Program-made: the position numbers and the translations under genes
The notes under the pieces: model-generated
The model's input: the letters and a program-made list of their open reading frames with translations, nothing else
The model's database searches: none
Told to the model about the DNA's origin: nothing
DNA from: Sphingomonadales bacterium
GTDB lineage: Bacteria; Pseudomonadota; Alphaproteobacteria; Sphingomonadales; Sphingomonadaceae
Direction: 5' to 3'
NCBI GenBank assembly: GCA_028869175.1
Contig: JAGWTB010000009.1
Span: forward strand, 1 to 54,193
DNA: 54,193 bases
Shown: piece after piece, positions 25,700 through 35,690 of the stretch
Layout of the letters: every line of letters starts with the position of its first letter
How positions within the stretch are numbered: the first letter of the stretch is position 1

Positions 25700-27502
25700 A
25701 TGACCGGCGGCAGCGCAGCCGAAGCGTCCCCGCCGTCCGGCGCGTTTGCCGCTGCGCTGGCCGTTTTCCGCCAGCTTGAAGCCACGCGCCGCCGGCAATT
25801 GTTCGGCACAATGGTGCTGATGGTGCTGGGTGCTTTCGCCGAAATGGCAACGATCGGCGCAGTCTTGCCGCTGCTGGCCATGGTTTCTCCCGGCGGGGAA
25901 AGCGGCAGGTATGCCACGCTGCTCGGTCCGGTGCGGCATCTGGCCGAAGGCCTGGGCATCGGCGTGCTGCCGATGGCCGCGCTGCTGCTGATCGTGGTGG
26001 CCATCGCCGCTGCGGTGCTTCGGCTGCTGCTGCTGTGGGCGGGGCAGAACTATGTTTTCGCCGTGGCGCACGACCTGTCACGCGCGGTCTATGCCCGGGT
26101 GCTGCACCGGCCCTACACCTGGCACGTGATGCACAATTCCAGCGAGACGCTGGCGGGCATGCAGAAAGTGCAGTTCGTGCTGGGCAACGTGCTGCTGCCG
26201 ATCATGGCGGGGACGACGGCAGCGGTCGTGGCGCTGTTCATCCTCGCCGCGCTGGTAGCGATCGATCCGGCGACCTCGCTCGTATCGGGACTGGTCTTCG
26301 GCCTGCTCTACTATGGCGTCGGCAAGGCCACGCGTCGCAAGCTCTATCGCAGTTCGGACGTGATCGCCGAATCGCTCGGCGCACGGGTTCAGGCGATGCA
26401 GGAAGGTCTCGGCGGCATCCGCGACGTGCTGCTGGATCGCTCGCAGGCCGTGTTCCTTGCCGATTTCGAAGCGATAGACGCGCGCTTCTGCCAGGCCCAG
26501 GCGACCAACCAGTTCATCGCCGCCGCCCCGCGCTTCGTGGTCGAAGCGGCGGGGGTGGTGCTGATCGCGGGGCTGGCGGTGTGGGTTTCGGGACGGCCCG
26601 GCGGCATGGCGGCGGCTTTGCCGATGCTTGGTGCGCTGGCGCTGGGGGCGCAGCGCCTGCTGCCGCTGGTACAGCAGGTCTATTTCAGTTCGTCGCAGGT
26701 CTATGGCCACCGCGCGACGCTGATCGACGTGGCGAAGCTGCTCGATGGTCCACAGTCCGAACCACTGCCAGCGGACCAGCCCGCGCCGTTCACGCAAGGC
26801 ATCGCGTTCGAACACGTTGGTTTCACCTATCCGTCGGCCAGCTTCCCGGCGCTAAGCGGCATCAACCTTGCCATCACGCGCGGCGCGCGGATCGGGCTGG
26901 CGGGCAAATCGGGCAGCGGCAAGAGCACCTTCGTCGATCTGCTGATGGGGCTGCTGGAGCCGGGCGAAGGCCGTATCCTGGTCGATGGCCGTCCGCTGGA
27001 CGCAGCGGCGCGGGCGGCTTGGCAGGCGCAGGTCGCGCATGTGCCGCAGGCGATCTTCCTGAGTGACGGGTCCATCGCCGCCAACATCGCCTTCGGCCGC
27101 GCGGCCGGGCAGGTGGATATGGGGCGCGTGCGCGAAGCGGCGCGTCTGGCCGAGCTGGAGGACTTCATCGCGACCCTGCCCGCGGGCTTCGATACCCCGG
27201 TGGGTGAGCGCGGGGTGCGGCTTTCCGGTGGTCAGCGCCAGCGCATCGGCATCGCCCGCGCGCTCTACAAGCAGGCTTCGGTGCTGGTGTTCGACGAGGC
27301 GACCAGCGCGCTCGACGATGAGACCGAGGCCTCGGTCATGGCCGCTATCGCCCGGCTGCCGCGCGAACTGACCATCGTGATGATCGCCCACCGGCTGACC
27401 ACGCTGCGGATGTGCGATGCCATCGTCCGGCTGGACGCGGGCCGCATTGCCGGGATCGGACCTTACGACCTGCTGCTGGCGCAGGGGCAGGGCGGCGAAT
27501 GA
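25700..27502 (+). CDS. ABC transporter, fused permease/ATPase (PglK/MsbA-like)
   Basis: GKSGSGKSTFVDLLMGLLEP, VRLSGGQRQRIGIARALYKQASVLVFDEATSALD. Confidence 0.92.
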   Translation: MTGGSAAEASPPSGAFAAALAVFRQLEATRRRQLFGTMVLMVLGAFAEMATIGAVLPLLAMVSPGGESGRYATLLGPVRHLAEGLGIGVLPMAALLLIVVAIAAAVLRLLLLWAGQNYVFAVAHDLSRAVYARVLHRPYTWHVMHNSSETLAGMQKVQFVLGNVLLPIMAGTTAAVVALFILAALVAIDPATSLVSGLVFGLLYYGVGKATRRKLYRSSDVIAESLGARVQAMQEGLGGIRDVLLDRSQAVFLADFEAIDARFCQAQATNQFIAAAPRFVVEAAGVVLIAGLAVWVSGRPGGMAAALPMLGALALGAQRLLPLVQQVYFSSSQVYGHRATLIDVAKLLDGPQSEPLPADQPAPFTQGIAFEHVGFTYPSASFPALSGINLAITRGARIGLAGKSGSGKSTFVDLLMGLLEPGEGRILVDGRPLDAAARAAWQAQVAHVPQAIFLSDGSIAANIAFGRAAGQVDMGRVREAARLAELEDFIATLPAGFDTPVGERGVRLSGGQRQRIGIARALYKQASVLVFDEATSALDDETEASVMAAIARLPRELTIVMIAHRLTTLRMCDAIVRLDAGRIAGIGPYDLLLAQGQGGE

Positions 27503-29397
27503 GCCGGGGCGCGCCCCTGCGCGCCGACATCCAGGCGCTGCGGGGCTATGCCGTATCGCTGGTGATTGCCTATCACGCCGGGCTGGGCCTGGCACCGGGC
27601 GGGTTTCTGGGCGTCGACATCTTCTTTGTCGTCTCCGGGTTCCTGATCGGGGGCGGAGTGTTGCGCGGGCTGGCCGGGGGCACTTTCCGATTCAGTGGGT
27701 TCTACCTGCGCCGCATCCGCCGCCTTGCCCCCGCCGCCTATGCCGTGCTGCTGGTGACGACCGCTGTGGCGGCCTGGCTGCTCACGCCATCGGCAGAGGC
27801 CCGCTTCATGCCGCAGGCGCTCGGCGCGCTGAGCTATACCACCAACATTGTGCTGTGGCGGCAGATCAACTATTTCAACAGCTCTGCTGCCACCGAGCCG
27901 CTGCTGCACATGTGGTCGCTGGCGATCGAAGAGCAGTTCTACCTGCTCCTGCCACTGGCGCTGTGGCTCACGCCGCGCCGCTTGCGTGCCGCCGGGGTGG
28001 TGGCGGTGACCCTGGGCAGCCTGGCCGTCTACGTCTGGCTCTATCCCCGCACGCCGGGTGCGGGGTTCTATCTCTTGCCAACGCGAGCCTGGGAACTGGG
28101 GCTTGGCACCGTCGCAGCGCTGCTGGCCGGGCGAGTGCCGGGGCTGGCCTGCACCACGCTGTGGCCGGGACTGGCGGTGCTGGTGGTGGTACCGCTGGTG
28201 CCGCTGCCTTGGGTGCCGCCACACCTGCTGGCGCTGCCGGCCTGTGCGGCGACGGCACTGCTGCTGTGCGGCATGGCGCGGCAAGCGCCGCTGCTCGCCC
28301 CGCTAGCGCGGGTGGGCGATGCGTCCTATTCGCTCTACCTCGTCCACTGGCCGCTCTTCGCCTTTGCCCACACACTGTGGCTGGGCCAGGCGCTGCCGCC
28401 GGCGGTTTCGCTGGGCCTGGTCGGGCTGACCGCCCTGCTCGGCGCAGCACTCTATCGCTGGGTGGAGCTGCCGGGGCGGTGGACGGCCATTGCGCCGCGC
28501 CGGGCACTGCTGGCCTACATTGGCGCAACGCTGGCGCTGGCGGCGCTGGTGGCGGGCACGGCGGCCGTGGTCCGCGCGCGCGGCGAAACGGTGGATCTCA
28601 GCGGCGTGACCGGTCTGGGCCTGCCGGGCTGTTCGGCCGAGGCAACCGACTTCGATGGCCGCTGTAGGCGGTCGCCCGCGCCGGACATGCTCGTCTGGGG
28701 GGATTCGTTCTCGCAGCAAATCGTTCCCGCGCTCGAAGCCAGTGGCGCTGCGCGGCTGGTTCAGGCGAGCAAGGGCCAATGCGCGCCGCTGCTCGGCATG
28801 GCCCCGCTCGATCAGGATGCGACCCGGCCCTTTGCCGAAGGCTGCCTTGCCTTCAACCGCAGCGTCATCGCCTGGCTGGCGCGGGCACCGCAGGTGCGCG
28901 TGGTTGTCCTTTCCGGCTATTACGAGCGATATGCCCAATCCGGCACCCTGGCGCTGCGTGACGGGGTTTCCCGGCCCGCGCCCGCGACGCAGGCCGATCT
29001 GCTGGCGGCGCAGCGCCGCACCGTCTCAACCTTGCGCGCGCTTGGAAAACGAGTGGTGGTGGTGACCGGGCCGCGTCAGGCCGGGTTCGATGTCGGCCTG
29101 TGCTGGGAACGCAAGCTCGCCGGTCTTCCGGCCATGGACCCCGCGCCCGACTGCGCGATCACCCCTGCAGGCGCGGCGCGCAGCGCGGACTGGAGCGAGC
29201 ACCTCTACACGGCCTTCGCCGCCGATGTGCCGGTGGTGCGGCTTGACCATCTGCTCTGCCCCGATGCGAGCCGCTGTGAAACCCGGTTGCAGGACGTCCC
29301 GCTCTACCGCGACCCCAACCACCTCAGCCAGCGCGGCACCCGCCTGGCCGGGCGATTGCTCGACCTGAACGCCCGGGTGCTGGCGGCAGCGCGTTAA
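27499..29397 (+). CDS. Acyltransferase 3 family protein with C-terminal SGNH domain (OafA-like)
   Basis: RADIQALRGYAVSLVIAYHAG, GVDIFFVVSGFLIGG, EEQFYLLLPLAL; C-term VWGDSFSQQ and DPNHLSQRGT. Confidence 0.93.
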   Translation: MSRGAPLRADIQALRGYAVSLVIAYHAGLGLAPGGFLGVDIFFVVSGFLIGGGVLRGLAGGTFRFSGFYLRRIRRLAPAAYAVLLVTTAVAAWLLTPSAEARFMPQALGALSYTTNIVLWRQINYFNSSAATEPLLHMWSLAIEEQFYLLLPLALWLTPRRLRAAGVVAVTLGSLAVYVWLYPRTPGAGFYLLPTRAWELGLGTVAALLAGRVPGLACTTLWPGLAVLVVVPLVPLPWVPPHLLALPACAATALLLCGMARQAPLLAPLARVGDASYSLYLVHWPLFAFAHTLWLGQALPPAVSLGLVGLTALLGAALYRWVELPGRWTAIAPRRALLAYIGATLALAALVAGTAAVVRARGETVDLSGVTGLGLPGCSAEATDFDGRCRRSPAPDMLVWGDSFSQQIVPALEASGAARLVQASKGQCAPLLGMAPLDQDATRPFAEGCLAFNRSVIAWLARAPQVRVVVLSGYYERYAQSGTLALRDGVSRPAPATQADLLAAQRRTVSTLRALGKRVVVVTGPRQAGFDVGLCWERKLAGLPAMDPAPDCAITPAGAARSADWSEHLYTAFAADVPVVRLDHLLCPDASRCETRLQDVPLYRDPNHLSQRGTRLAGRLLDLNARVLAAAR

Positions 29398-30332
29398 CCC
29401 CGTAGCAGTGCCCGTGTCCTGATCGCGAGGCGCATGGCGCTGGACGGGACCAGCGCCGCCAGCCGCCACAGCCACCACGCCGGACCTTTCATCCGGCACC
29501 CGTCCAGCAAGGCGCGCGCGGCCTGGCGGTGGCCGTTGTAGATCAGTTGCCCGGCGAACCGGCGACGCAGGCCGTCGCCATAGGCTGCCAGAGCGGCGTG
29601 GCGGGAGGCATGGCTGGGGTCTGCCAGCAGGGCGGCAATCGTCGCGAACACCGGCGAGGGCGGCGGGGCTTGGTGCGAGACCATGTCGGCCTGCGCCTGA
29701 TCCATCAAACCGCCGTTGTCGCGTATGTAGTGGACGGTCACTGCCGCGCTCATGGCCATGGTGTGCTTCATCGCCATGCGGATCCACAGGTCGGTGTCTT
29801 CACCCACGCGAAATGGCGCAAAGCCGCCGGCATCAAGCAAGGTCGTGCGCCGCACCGCGACCGAGGAGGGAAAGATCGGATCGGCGCGATGGGGGGCGAG
29901 AAAGTCCAGCGCGCGGCTGGGGTGCGGCCCAGCGGGTAACGGCGGCGGCGCTCCGGCGCTGGCGGGGGAGTAGGCAGTGGAGACGAGATCGGCCTCGGGA
30001 TGGGCGGCAATCACCTCGGCCAGCCGTTCGAGGTGATCGGCGGCCCACAGGTCGTCCGCGTCGACAAAGGCGATCCATGCGCCGCAGGCGCGCGCCGCGC
30101 CGGTGTTGCGGGCCGCGCCCGGTCCGGCATTGGCCTGCCGCAGCACGGCGATGCGCGGATCGTCCATCGCTTCGACCAGCGCGTCGCCGCCGTCGGACGA
30201 ACCGTCATCCACCACCAGCACTTCCTGCGGGCCAAGCGTCTGGCCCAGTACTGTCGCCAGTGTCGCGCCGATGAAGCGGCGCTTGTTGTAGAGCGGGATG
30301 ACCACCGAGAACTGGGGTTCCGTCGCTGCCAT
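29394..30332 (-). CDS. Glycosyltransferase family 2
   Basis: FSVVIPLYNKRRFIGATLATVLGQTLGPQEVLVVDDGSSDGG...WIAFVDADDLWAADHLERL. Confidence 0.93.
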   Translation of the reverse strand: MAATEPQFSVVIPLYNKRRFIGATLATVLGQTLGPQEVLVVDDGSSDGGDALVEAMDDPRIAVLRQANAGPGAARNTGAARACGAWIAFVDADDLWAADHLERLAEVIAAHPEADLVSTAYSPASAGAPPPLPAGPHPSRALDFLAPHRADPIFPSSVAVRRTTLLDAGGFAPFRVGEDTDLWIRMAMKHTMAMSAAVTVHYIRDNGGLMDQAQADMVSHQAPPPSPVFATIAALLADPSHASRHAALAAYGDGLRRRFAGQLIYNGHRQAARALLDGCRMKGPAWWLWRLAALVPSSAMRLAIRTRALLRG

Positions 30333-30401
30333 GTTCTCGCCCTTGCCCTCGCTTGCCGAGGCAGTACAGCTTGGCGGCGCAATCGGAAAGGGCGGCGAGC
30401 G

Positions 30402-32501
30402 ATGACTGTGGCGGGGGTGGGTGACGGCGTGCGGCTGATGCTGCTCACCACCGACGATCCGTCCGTGCCGGGCGGTGGGCGCGAAATGCTGTCGCGGCTC
30501 AACCGATCAGTGCTGCAGGAACTGTGTGGCGGCCACTTTGCCGAGTTCCGCCTGCCCGCCGGAGCGCGCACCAGACCGCTCGATGGCCTGCGCGGGCGGC
30601 TCAACGGGCTGGACGGGCGCGCGCTGGCCGAACTCACCGCGCGGGTTGCGCGGGAAGATATCACTCATCTGGTCGTCGATGGCAGCAACCTCGGCGCGGC
30701 GGTGCGGGCGGTGAAGCGCGCCTGTTCGCAGGTGCGGGTGCTGACATTCTGCCATAATGTCGAAGCGCGGTTCTTTGCCGCCGCCTTCCGGGCCCGGCCC
30801 GGAATCAAGGCGGCACTGGTCTGGGCGGGAAACCGCCGGGCGGAGGCCATGGCCGCGCGGTGGAGCGACTTGCTGATCGCCATCAGTCCGCGCGATTCGG
30901 CGCAGTTCGCCTGGGACTATGGCCGCGCCGCCGATGCCATCGCGCCCATGGCGATGGCCGATGCGTGTGATCCGCTTGCCAAGCCCGCAGGCGGCGGTGA
31001 GCCCTATCTGCTGTTCGTCGGCGGCGGGTTCTTCGGCAATGTTCAGGGTCTGGCCTGGTACGCGCGCGAGATTGCGCCGCATCTGCCGCTGCGCACCTGC
31101 GCGATCGGGCGCGGACTGGAAGGTCAGGCGGAGCGGCTCGGGACGGGCAGCAAGGTCGAACTGATCGGCGCGGTAGACGATCTTTCGCCGTGGTATGCCG
31201 GGGCGGCGCTGGTCGTCGCGCCGATCCGCGACGGCTCGGGCATGAAGACCAAGGTGGCCGAGGCGCTGATGCACGGCAAGACCGTGGCGGGCACGCCGGA
31301 AGCCTTCGCTGGCTATGGCGAGGCGGTGCGTGCCGCCAATCCCTGCGCCGAGGATGCCGCCAGCTTCGTCGAAGCGGTGAAGCAGGTGCTGGAGCGGCGC
31401 CCGCCGCCATTCGATCCGGTGCAGCGCGCGCTTTACGAGCGATACCATGCGCGTGCAGCGGCGCTGGCCCGATGGTCGGCAATTCTCGGGTCAGGCCCTG
31501 ATCGCCGCCGCGTCGTCCACCTCATCCCCTACCACGGCATCGGCGGCGTCGAGACGGCGGCGGCGACGATGAGCGGCGTGGAGCCGGAAGACTTCACCTT
31601 CCGCGTCGAAACCCTGTTTCCGGCACCGCCGCCGCCGCTGCCGCTCCAACCGTTCACCGCGCTTGCCACGCTGGTGCGCCTGTGGCGGCGGCCGCCCGAC
31701 GTGCTGATCGTCTCCCTATGGCGCGCCTGCGCCGTGGGCTGGATGCTCAAGCTGTTGCGTCCGCAGGTGCGGCTGGTGCTGTTCCTGCACAGCGGTGCCG
31801 ATTTCCACGCGGCGGACCGCCAGTTCAACCGCGCCGCCGGGCGACGGGCCGAGCGGATATGGGCGGACTGTCAGGCGACGCTGGCCGCGCGCATGCCGGC
31901 GCTGGCGGAGGGCAAGGGCCGGGTCATCTCGTTTCTGACCACGCGGATCGTGCCGCTGCCCGCCGCGCCGCCGCGCCCGCATTTCGTGTTCTGGGGGCGG
32001 CTTCATGCGGTCAAGCGGTTTGACCGGGCGCTGGGCATCTTTGCCGGTGTCCGCCAGCGCCATGCCGATGCGCGGCTGACCGTGATCGGGCCGGACGGCG
32101 GTGCGCTCGCTGCCGCACGGGCGGCAGCACGCGGGCTGGGAATAGAGGCGGCGGTGCAGTTCACCGGGGCGTGCAGCTTTGCCGAAATCCGCCGGCACGC
32201 GGGCGGGGCATCGTTCTTTCTCCAGACCAGCGACTTTGAAGGCATGGCCACTTCGGTGGTGGAGGCGATGCAACTGGGGCTGGTTCCGGTAGTCACCCCG
32301 GTCGGTGAAATCGCCCGCTATGCCCGCGACGCGGATAACGCCGTGGTGGTGCGTGACGACGCAGCGGCAATCGCGGAGATTTGCGCGCTGATCGGCGATC
32401 CGCTGCGTTATGCGGCGATGCGCACGCGGGCGATTGCCGAGTGGCAGGACGTGCCGCTCTATTCCGATTCGGTGATCGAGGCTTGTCGCGAGCTGCTTTG
32501 A
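30402..32501 (+). CDS. Tandem-fused glycosyltransferase (two GT4/GT-B-like halves)
   Basis: First half LLFVGGGFFGNVQGLAWY...VVAPIRDGSGMKTKVAEALMHGKTV; second half starts near VVHLIPYHGIGGVETAA, with FVFWGRLHAVKRFDRALGIF...SFFLQTSDFEGMATSVVEAMQLGLVPV. Confidence 0.85.
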   Translation: MTVAGVGDGVRLMLLTTDDPSVPGGGREMLSRLNRSVLQELCGGHFAEFRLPAGARTRPLDGLRGRLNGLDGRALAELTARVAREDITHLVVDGSNLGAAVRAVKRACSQVRVLTFCHNVEARFFAAAFRARPGIKAALVWAGNRRAEAMAARWSDLLIAISPRDSAQFAWDYGRAADAIAPMAMADACDPLAKPAGGGEPYLLFVGGGFFGNVQGLAWYAREIAPHLPLRTCAIGRGLEGQAERLGTGSKVELIGAVDDLSPWYAGAALVVAPIRDGSGMKTKVAEALMHGKTVAGTPEAFAGYGEAVRAANPCAEDAASFVEAVKQVLERRPPPFDPVQRALYERYHARAAALARWSAILGSGPDRRRVVHLIPYHGIGGVETAAATMSGVEPEDFTFRVETLFPAPPPPLPLQPFTALATLVRLWRRPPDVLIVSLWRACAVGWMLKLLRPQVRLVLFLHSGADFHAADRQFNRAAGRRAERIWADCQATLAARMPALAEGKGRVISFLTTRIVPLPAAPPRPHFVFWGRLHAVKRFDRALGIFAGVRQRHADARLTVIGPDGGALAAARAAARGLGIEAAVQFTGACSFAEIRRHAGGASFFLQTSDFEGMATSVVEAMQLGLVPVVTPVGEIARYARDADNAVVVRDDAAAIAEICALIGDPLRYAAMRTRAIAEWQDVPLYSDSVIEACRELL

Positions 32502-33619
32502 ATGGCGGCGTCTGCCAGCCCCAGCAGCGCGAAATGCCGGGCGATGACCCGGTCCTGCGCGAAGGGCGCAATCGCTTCCTCCAGCAGTTCCGGGGCTACC
32601 GGACGGGCCAGCGCGGCGCACAGGCCGTCGGCCAGATGCGCCGGATCGGCCTTGCGGACCAGATAGCCGAAGCGCCCGTCCTGCAGCAATTCGCGTGGGC
32701 CGGTGGGGCAGTCGGCAGCGACCGGCGTGCAGCCGCACATCATGGCTTCGACCAGCACATTGGGCATGCCTTCAAAGTGCGATGACAGCGCGAAGACCCT
32801 GGCGCGGCTGAAATACCGCAGCGGGTTGGCTACCCGCCCTGGCAGGCGGACGCGGTCGGTCAGCCCCAGCCGGGCGACCAGGGCCTCAAGCTCGGCGCGC
32901 AGCGGGCCTTCGCCCAGGATCACCAGCCGGGCCTGAGGCGCGCGCGCCTGCAGCAGTGCCATGGCATGGATCAGGTCGGCGAAGCCCTTGTAAGGAGCCA
33001 GCGAACCCGCCGCGACGATGGGCGGCGGCAAGCCGTCTGCAAACCACGGATCGTCGAGCGGTTCGGCCATTCGGTCCAGTGAAGCGGCCTTGTCGATGAT
33101 GTTGTAGACGCACTGGTGGCCCATGCCCGGCAGCATCGCCTGATACTGTGCCACCATGTCCTGCGAAACGCAGGTCAGCGCGTCGGCCCGCCAGGCCAGC
33201 GCGCGCATCGCCTGCTTGAGCAGCCAGCGCTTGCTGGCCACCTTGTCCGAATAGGTATCGAAGGGCGGCACCCGCGACGATCCGCTGATCCTGGCGCGCG
33301 ATCGACAGGCCACGGCGGCGGCGAGAACGACGCAGGTGAGGTGATCCTCGGCAGCGAAGACCACATCGGGTCGTTCGCGCCGCAGGTAGCGCCACAGCGC
33401 GGCGGCCATGTTGCGTGTCTTTGGGCTATTGAGCTCGATCGAGCGCACGCCCGGAATCACCGGCATCGGCCGCCCGGTCGCGCGCAGGCCGACCATGTAG
33501 TCCACCGCATGGCCAGCCTCGGCCAGCGCAGCGGCAAAGCGTGCCTGCGCCAGCGGCACCCCGGTTACGGTGTAGCGGGCGGTGACAACCAGGATCTTCA
33601 AGCGCGCATTCCCCGCCAT
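32459..33619 (-). CDS. Glycosyltransferase family 4
   Basis: VAAGSLAPYKGFADLIHAMALL, LSSHFEGMPNVLVEAMMCGCTPVAADCPTGPRELL; start MAGNARLKILVV. Confidence 0.92.
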   Translation of the reverse strand: MAGNARLKILVVTARYTVTGVPLAQARFAAALAEAGHAVDYMVGLRATGRPMPVIPGVRSIELNSPKTRNMAAALWRYLRRERPDVVFAAEDHLTCVVLAAAVACRSRARISGSSRVPPFDTYSDKVASKRWLLKQAMRALAWRADALTCVSQDMVAQYQAMLPGMGHQCVYNIIDKAASLDRMAEPLDDPWFADGLPPPIVAAGSLAPYKGFADLIHAMALLQARAPQARLVILGEGPLRAELEALVARLGLTDRVRLPGRVANPLRYFSRARVFALSSHFEGMPNVLVEAMMCGCTPVAADCPTGPRELLQDGRFGYLVRKADPAHLADGLCAALARPVAPELLEEAIAPFAQDRVIARHFALLGLADAAIQSSSRQASITESE

Positions 33620-33728
33620 GGCGAGGCAGAGCGATAGGCAGGGCCCGGTTCGTTGTCCACGCGCAAAGCGCGCCGCGCAGTCACGCGGGACTTTGCGCGG
33701 GCGCGGCTCTGTTGTAGCTCGGGCGACA

Positions 33729-35690
33729 ATGTGCGGAATTGCCGGTCTTTGGGCGCGTGACGCCGTCCCGCCCGAGGCCGTGCATGCCATGGCAGACCGG
33801 CTGGTCCATCGCGGGCCGGACAGCGGCGCGGTCTGGACCGATGCCGGGGCAGGCATTGGCCTGGGGCATCGCCGGCTGGCGGTGATCGATCTCAGCCAGG
33901 CCGGGGCGCAGCCGATGCATTCGGCCTGCGGGCGCTTCGTCATCGTGTTCAACGGCGAAATCTACAACCACGCCGAACTGCGCGCCCGCCTTGATGCCGA
34001 GGCGCGGACCGAATGGCGCGGGCATTCGGATACGGAAACGCTGCTCGAACTGGTCAGCCGCAAGGGGCTGGCAGCAGCGCTGGCGGACTGCGTCGGTGCC
34101 TTCGCGCTGGCCCTGTGGGACCGGCGCGAGCGGCGGCTGGCGCTGGCGCGTGACCGCATGGGGGAAAAGCCGCTCTACTATGGCTGGCACGCCGGGCGGG
34201 TGCTGTTCGGTTCCGAACTGAAGGCCCTGCGCGGCGCACCGCGCTTCGATGCCGCGCCCGATCCGCGTGTGCTGTCGCTCTATCTGCGGCACAATCAGGT
34301 GCCCGCGCCATGGTCGATCCTGCAGGGCGTTTACAAGGTTCCCGCCGGCAGCGTGGTGACGCTGGATGCTGCCGCGCTTGCCCATGCGCCGGACCAGCCG
34401 CCGCAGCCGGGGCACGCTTCGCCGGGCATGACCTGCACCGCCTACTGGTCGCTGGCAGAGGTCGTCTCCCGACCACCCGCCGCCGCCAGCGAGGAAGAGG
34501 CGCTGGCGCGGATCGAGGCGGCGCTGGACGAGGCTGTGCGCTTGCAGATGGTCGCCGACGTGCCGGTTGGGGCGTTCCTGTCGGGCGGGATCGATTCCTC
34601 GCTGATCACGGCGCTGATGTGCCGTCTTTCGCCAGAGAAGGTGAAGACCTTCACCATCGGCTTCGAACAGGCCGGTTTCGATGAAGCACCCTATGCCCGC
34701 GCCGTGGCCCGGCACCTGGGGGCGGAGCACGTAGAGCTGTACCTGAGCCCGGCAGCCGTCCGCACGGAAATTCCGGCGCTTCCAGACGTTTACGACGAGC
34801 CTTTCGCAGACAGTTCGCAATTGCCGACCATGCTGGTCAGCCGCCTCGCGCGGCAGTCGGTGACGGTCGCGCTGTCTGGCGATGCGGGGGACGAGCTGTT
34901 CTGCGGCTATAACCGCTATCTCGTCTCGCGGCGGGTCTGGGACCGGCTGGCCGGCGTGCCATTGCCGCTGCGCCGGGCGGTGGCAGCGGCAATGGCCGCG
35001 CTGCCACCGGCGGCCTGGGACCGGCTGGGGCGTCTGCCGCTGCTGCCGCAGGTGCCGATGCTGGGGGCCAAGGCCGGCAAGGTGGCGCGAATGCTGTCTG
35101 GGCCGCTTGATCCGCGCGCGATCTACCGTGCCTCCAGCGAGGAATGGTACGGCGCCCTGCCGCTGCACGGCGGGGAGGTGCTCGCCTCGCCGGTCGATCT
35201 GCTTGAACCGGGGCGCGGCAGCGCCGAAGAGCAGATGATGCAGTGGGACATGGCCGGATACCTGGCGGACGACATCCTGGTGAAGGTGGACCGGGCCTCG
35301 ATGGCCAGCAGCCTCGAAGTGCGGGTGCCGCTGCTGGACCACCGCGTGATTGAGGCAGCATGGAGCCTGCCGCTGGCGTTCAGGAAACGCGCCGGGCAGG
35401 GCAAGTGGCCGCTGCGCCGCCTGCTCTCCCGTCACGTACCCGATGCGCTGATCGATCGGCCCAAGGCCGGTTTCGCCGTGCCGGTGGGCGCGTGGCTGCG
35501 CACCGACTTGCGCGACTGGGCGGAAGACCTGCTCTCCACCGAGGCGCTTGGTGCCATTCCCGAACTTGATGCCAAGGCGATCCGTCGCCGCTGGGCACAG
35601 CATAGCGCCGGCAGCCATGACTGGACCGGATCGATGTGGGGCGTGCTGATGCTGCAGGCATGGCAGCGGCGCTGGAGCGGGGCATGCTGA
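33729..35690 (+). CDS. asnB: Glutamine-hydrolysing asparagine synthetase-like amidotransferase
   Basis: MCGIAGLW (Cys2 present), HRGPDSG, FLSGGIDSSLITALM. Confidence 0.93.
   Translation: MCGIAGLWARDAVPPEAVHAMADRLVHRGPDSGAVWTDAGAGIGLGHRRLAVIDLSQAGAQPMHSACGRFVIVFNGEIYNHAELRARLDAEARTEWRGHSDTETLLELVSRKGLAAALADCVGAFALALWDRRERRLALARDRMGEKPLYYGWHAGRVLFGSELKALRGAPRFDAAPDPRVLSLYLRHNQVPAPWSILQGVYKVPAGSVVTLDAAALAHAPDQPPQPGHASPGMTCTAYWSLAEVVSRPPAAASEEEALARIEAALDEAVRLQMVADVPVGAFLSGGIDSSLITALMCRLSPEKVKTFTIGFEQAGFDEAPYARAVARHLGAEHVELYLSPAAVRTEIPALPDVYDEPFADSSQLPTMLVSRLARQSVTVALSGDAGDELFCGYNRYLVSRRVWDRLAGVPLPLRRAVAAAMAALPPAAWDRLGRLPLLPQVPMLGAKAGKVARMLSGPLDPRAIYRASSEEWYGALPLHGGEVLASPVDLLEPGRGSAEEQMMQWDMAGYLADDILVKVDRASMASSLEVRVPLLDHRVIEAAWSLPLAFRKRAGQGKWPLRRLLSRHVPDALIDRPKAGFAVPVGAWLRTDLRDWAEDLLSTEALGAIPELDAKAIRRRWAQHSAGSHDWTGSMWGVLMLQAWQRRWSGAC

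Noticed and set aside
33681-35618. 645-aa minus-strand ORF
   Set aside because: Antisense of the asnB-like gene; no family signature.
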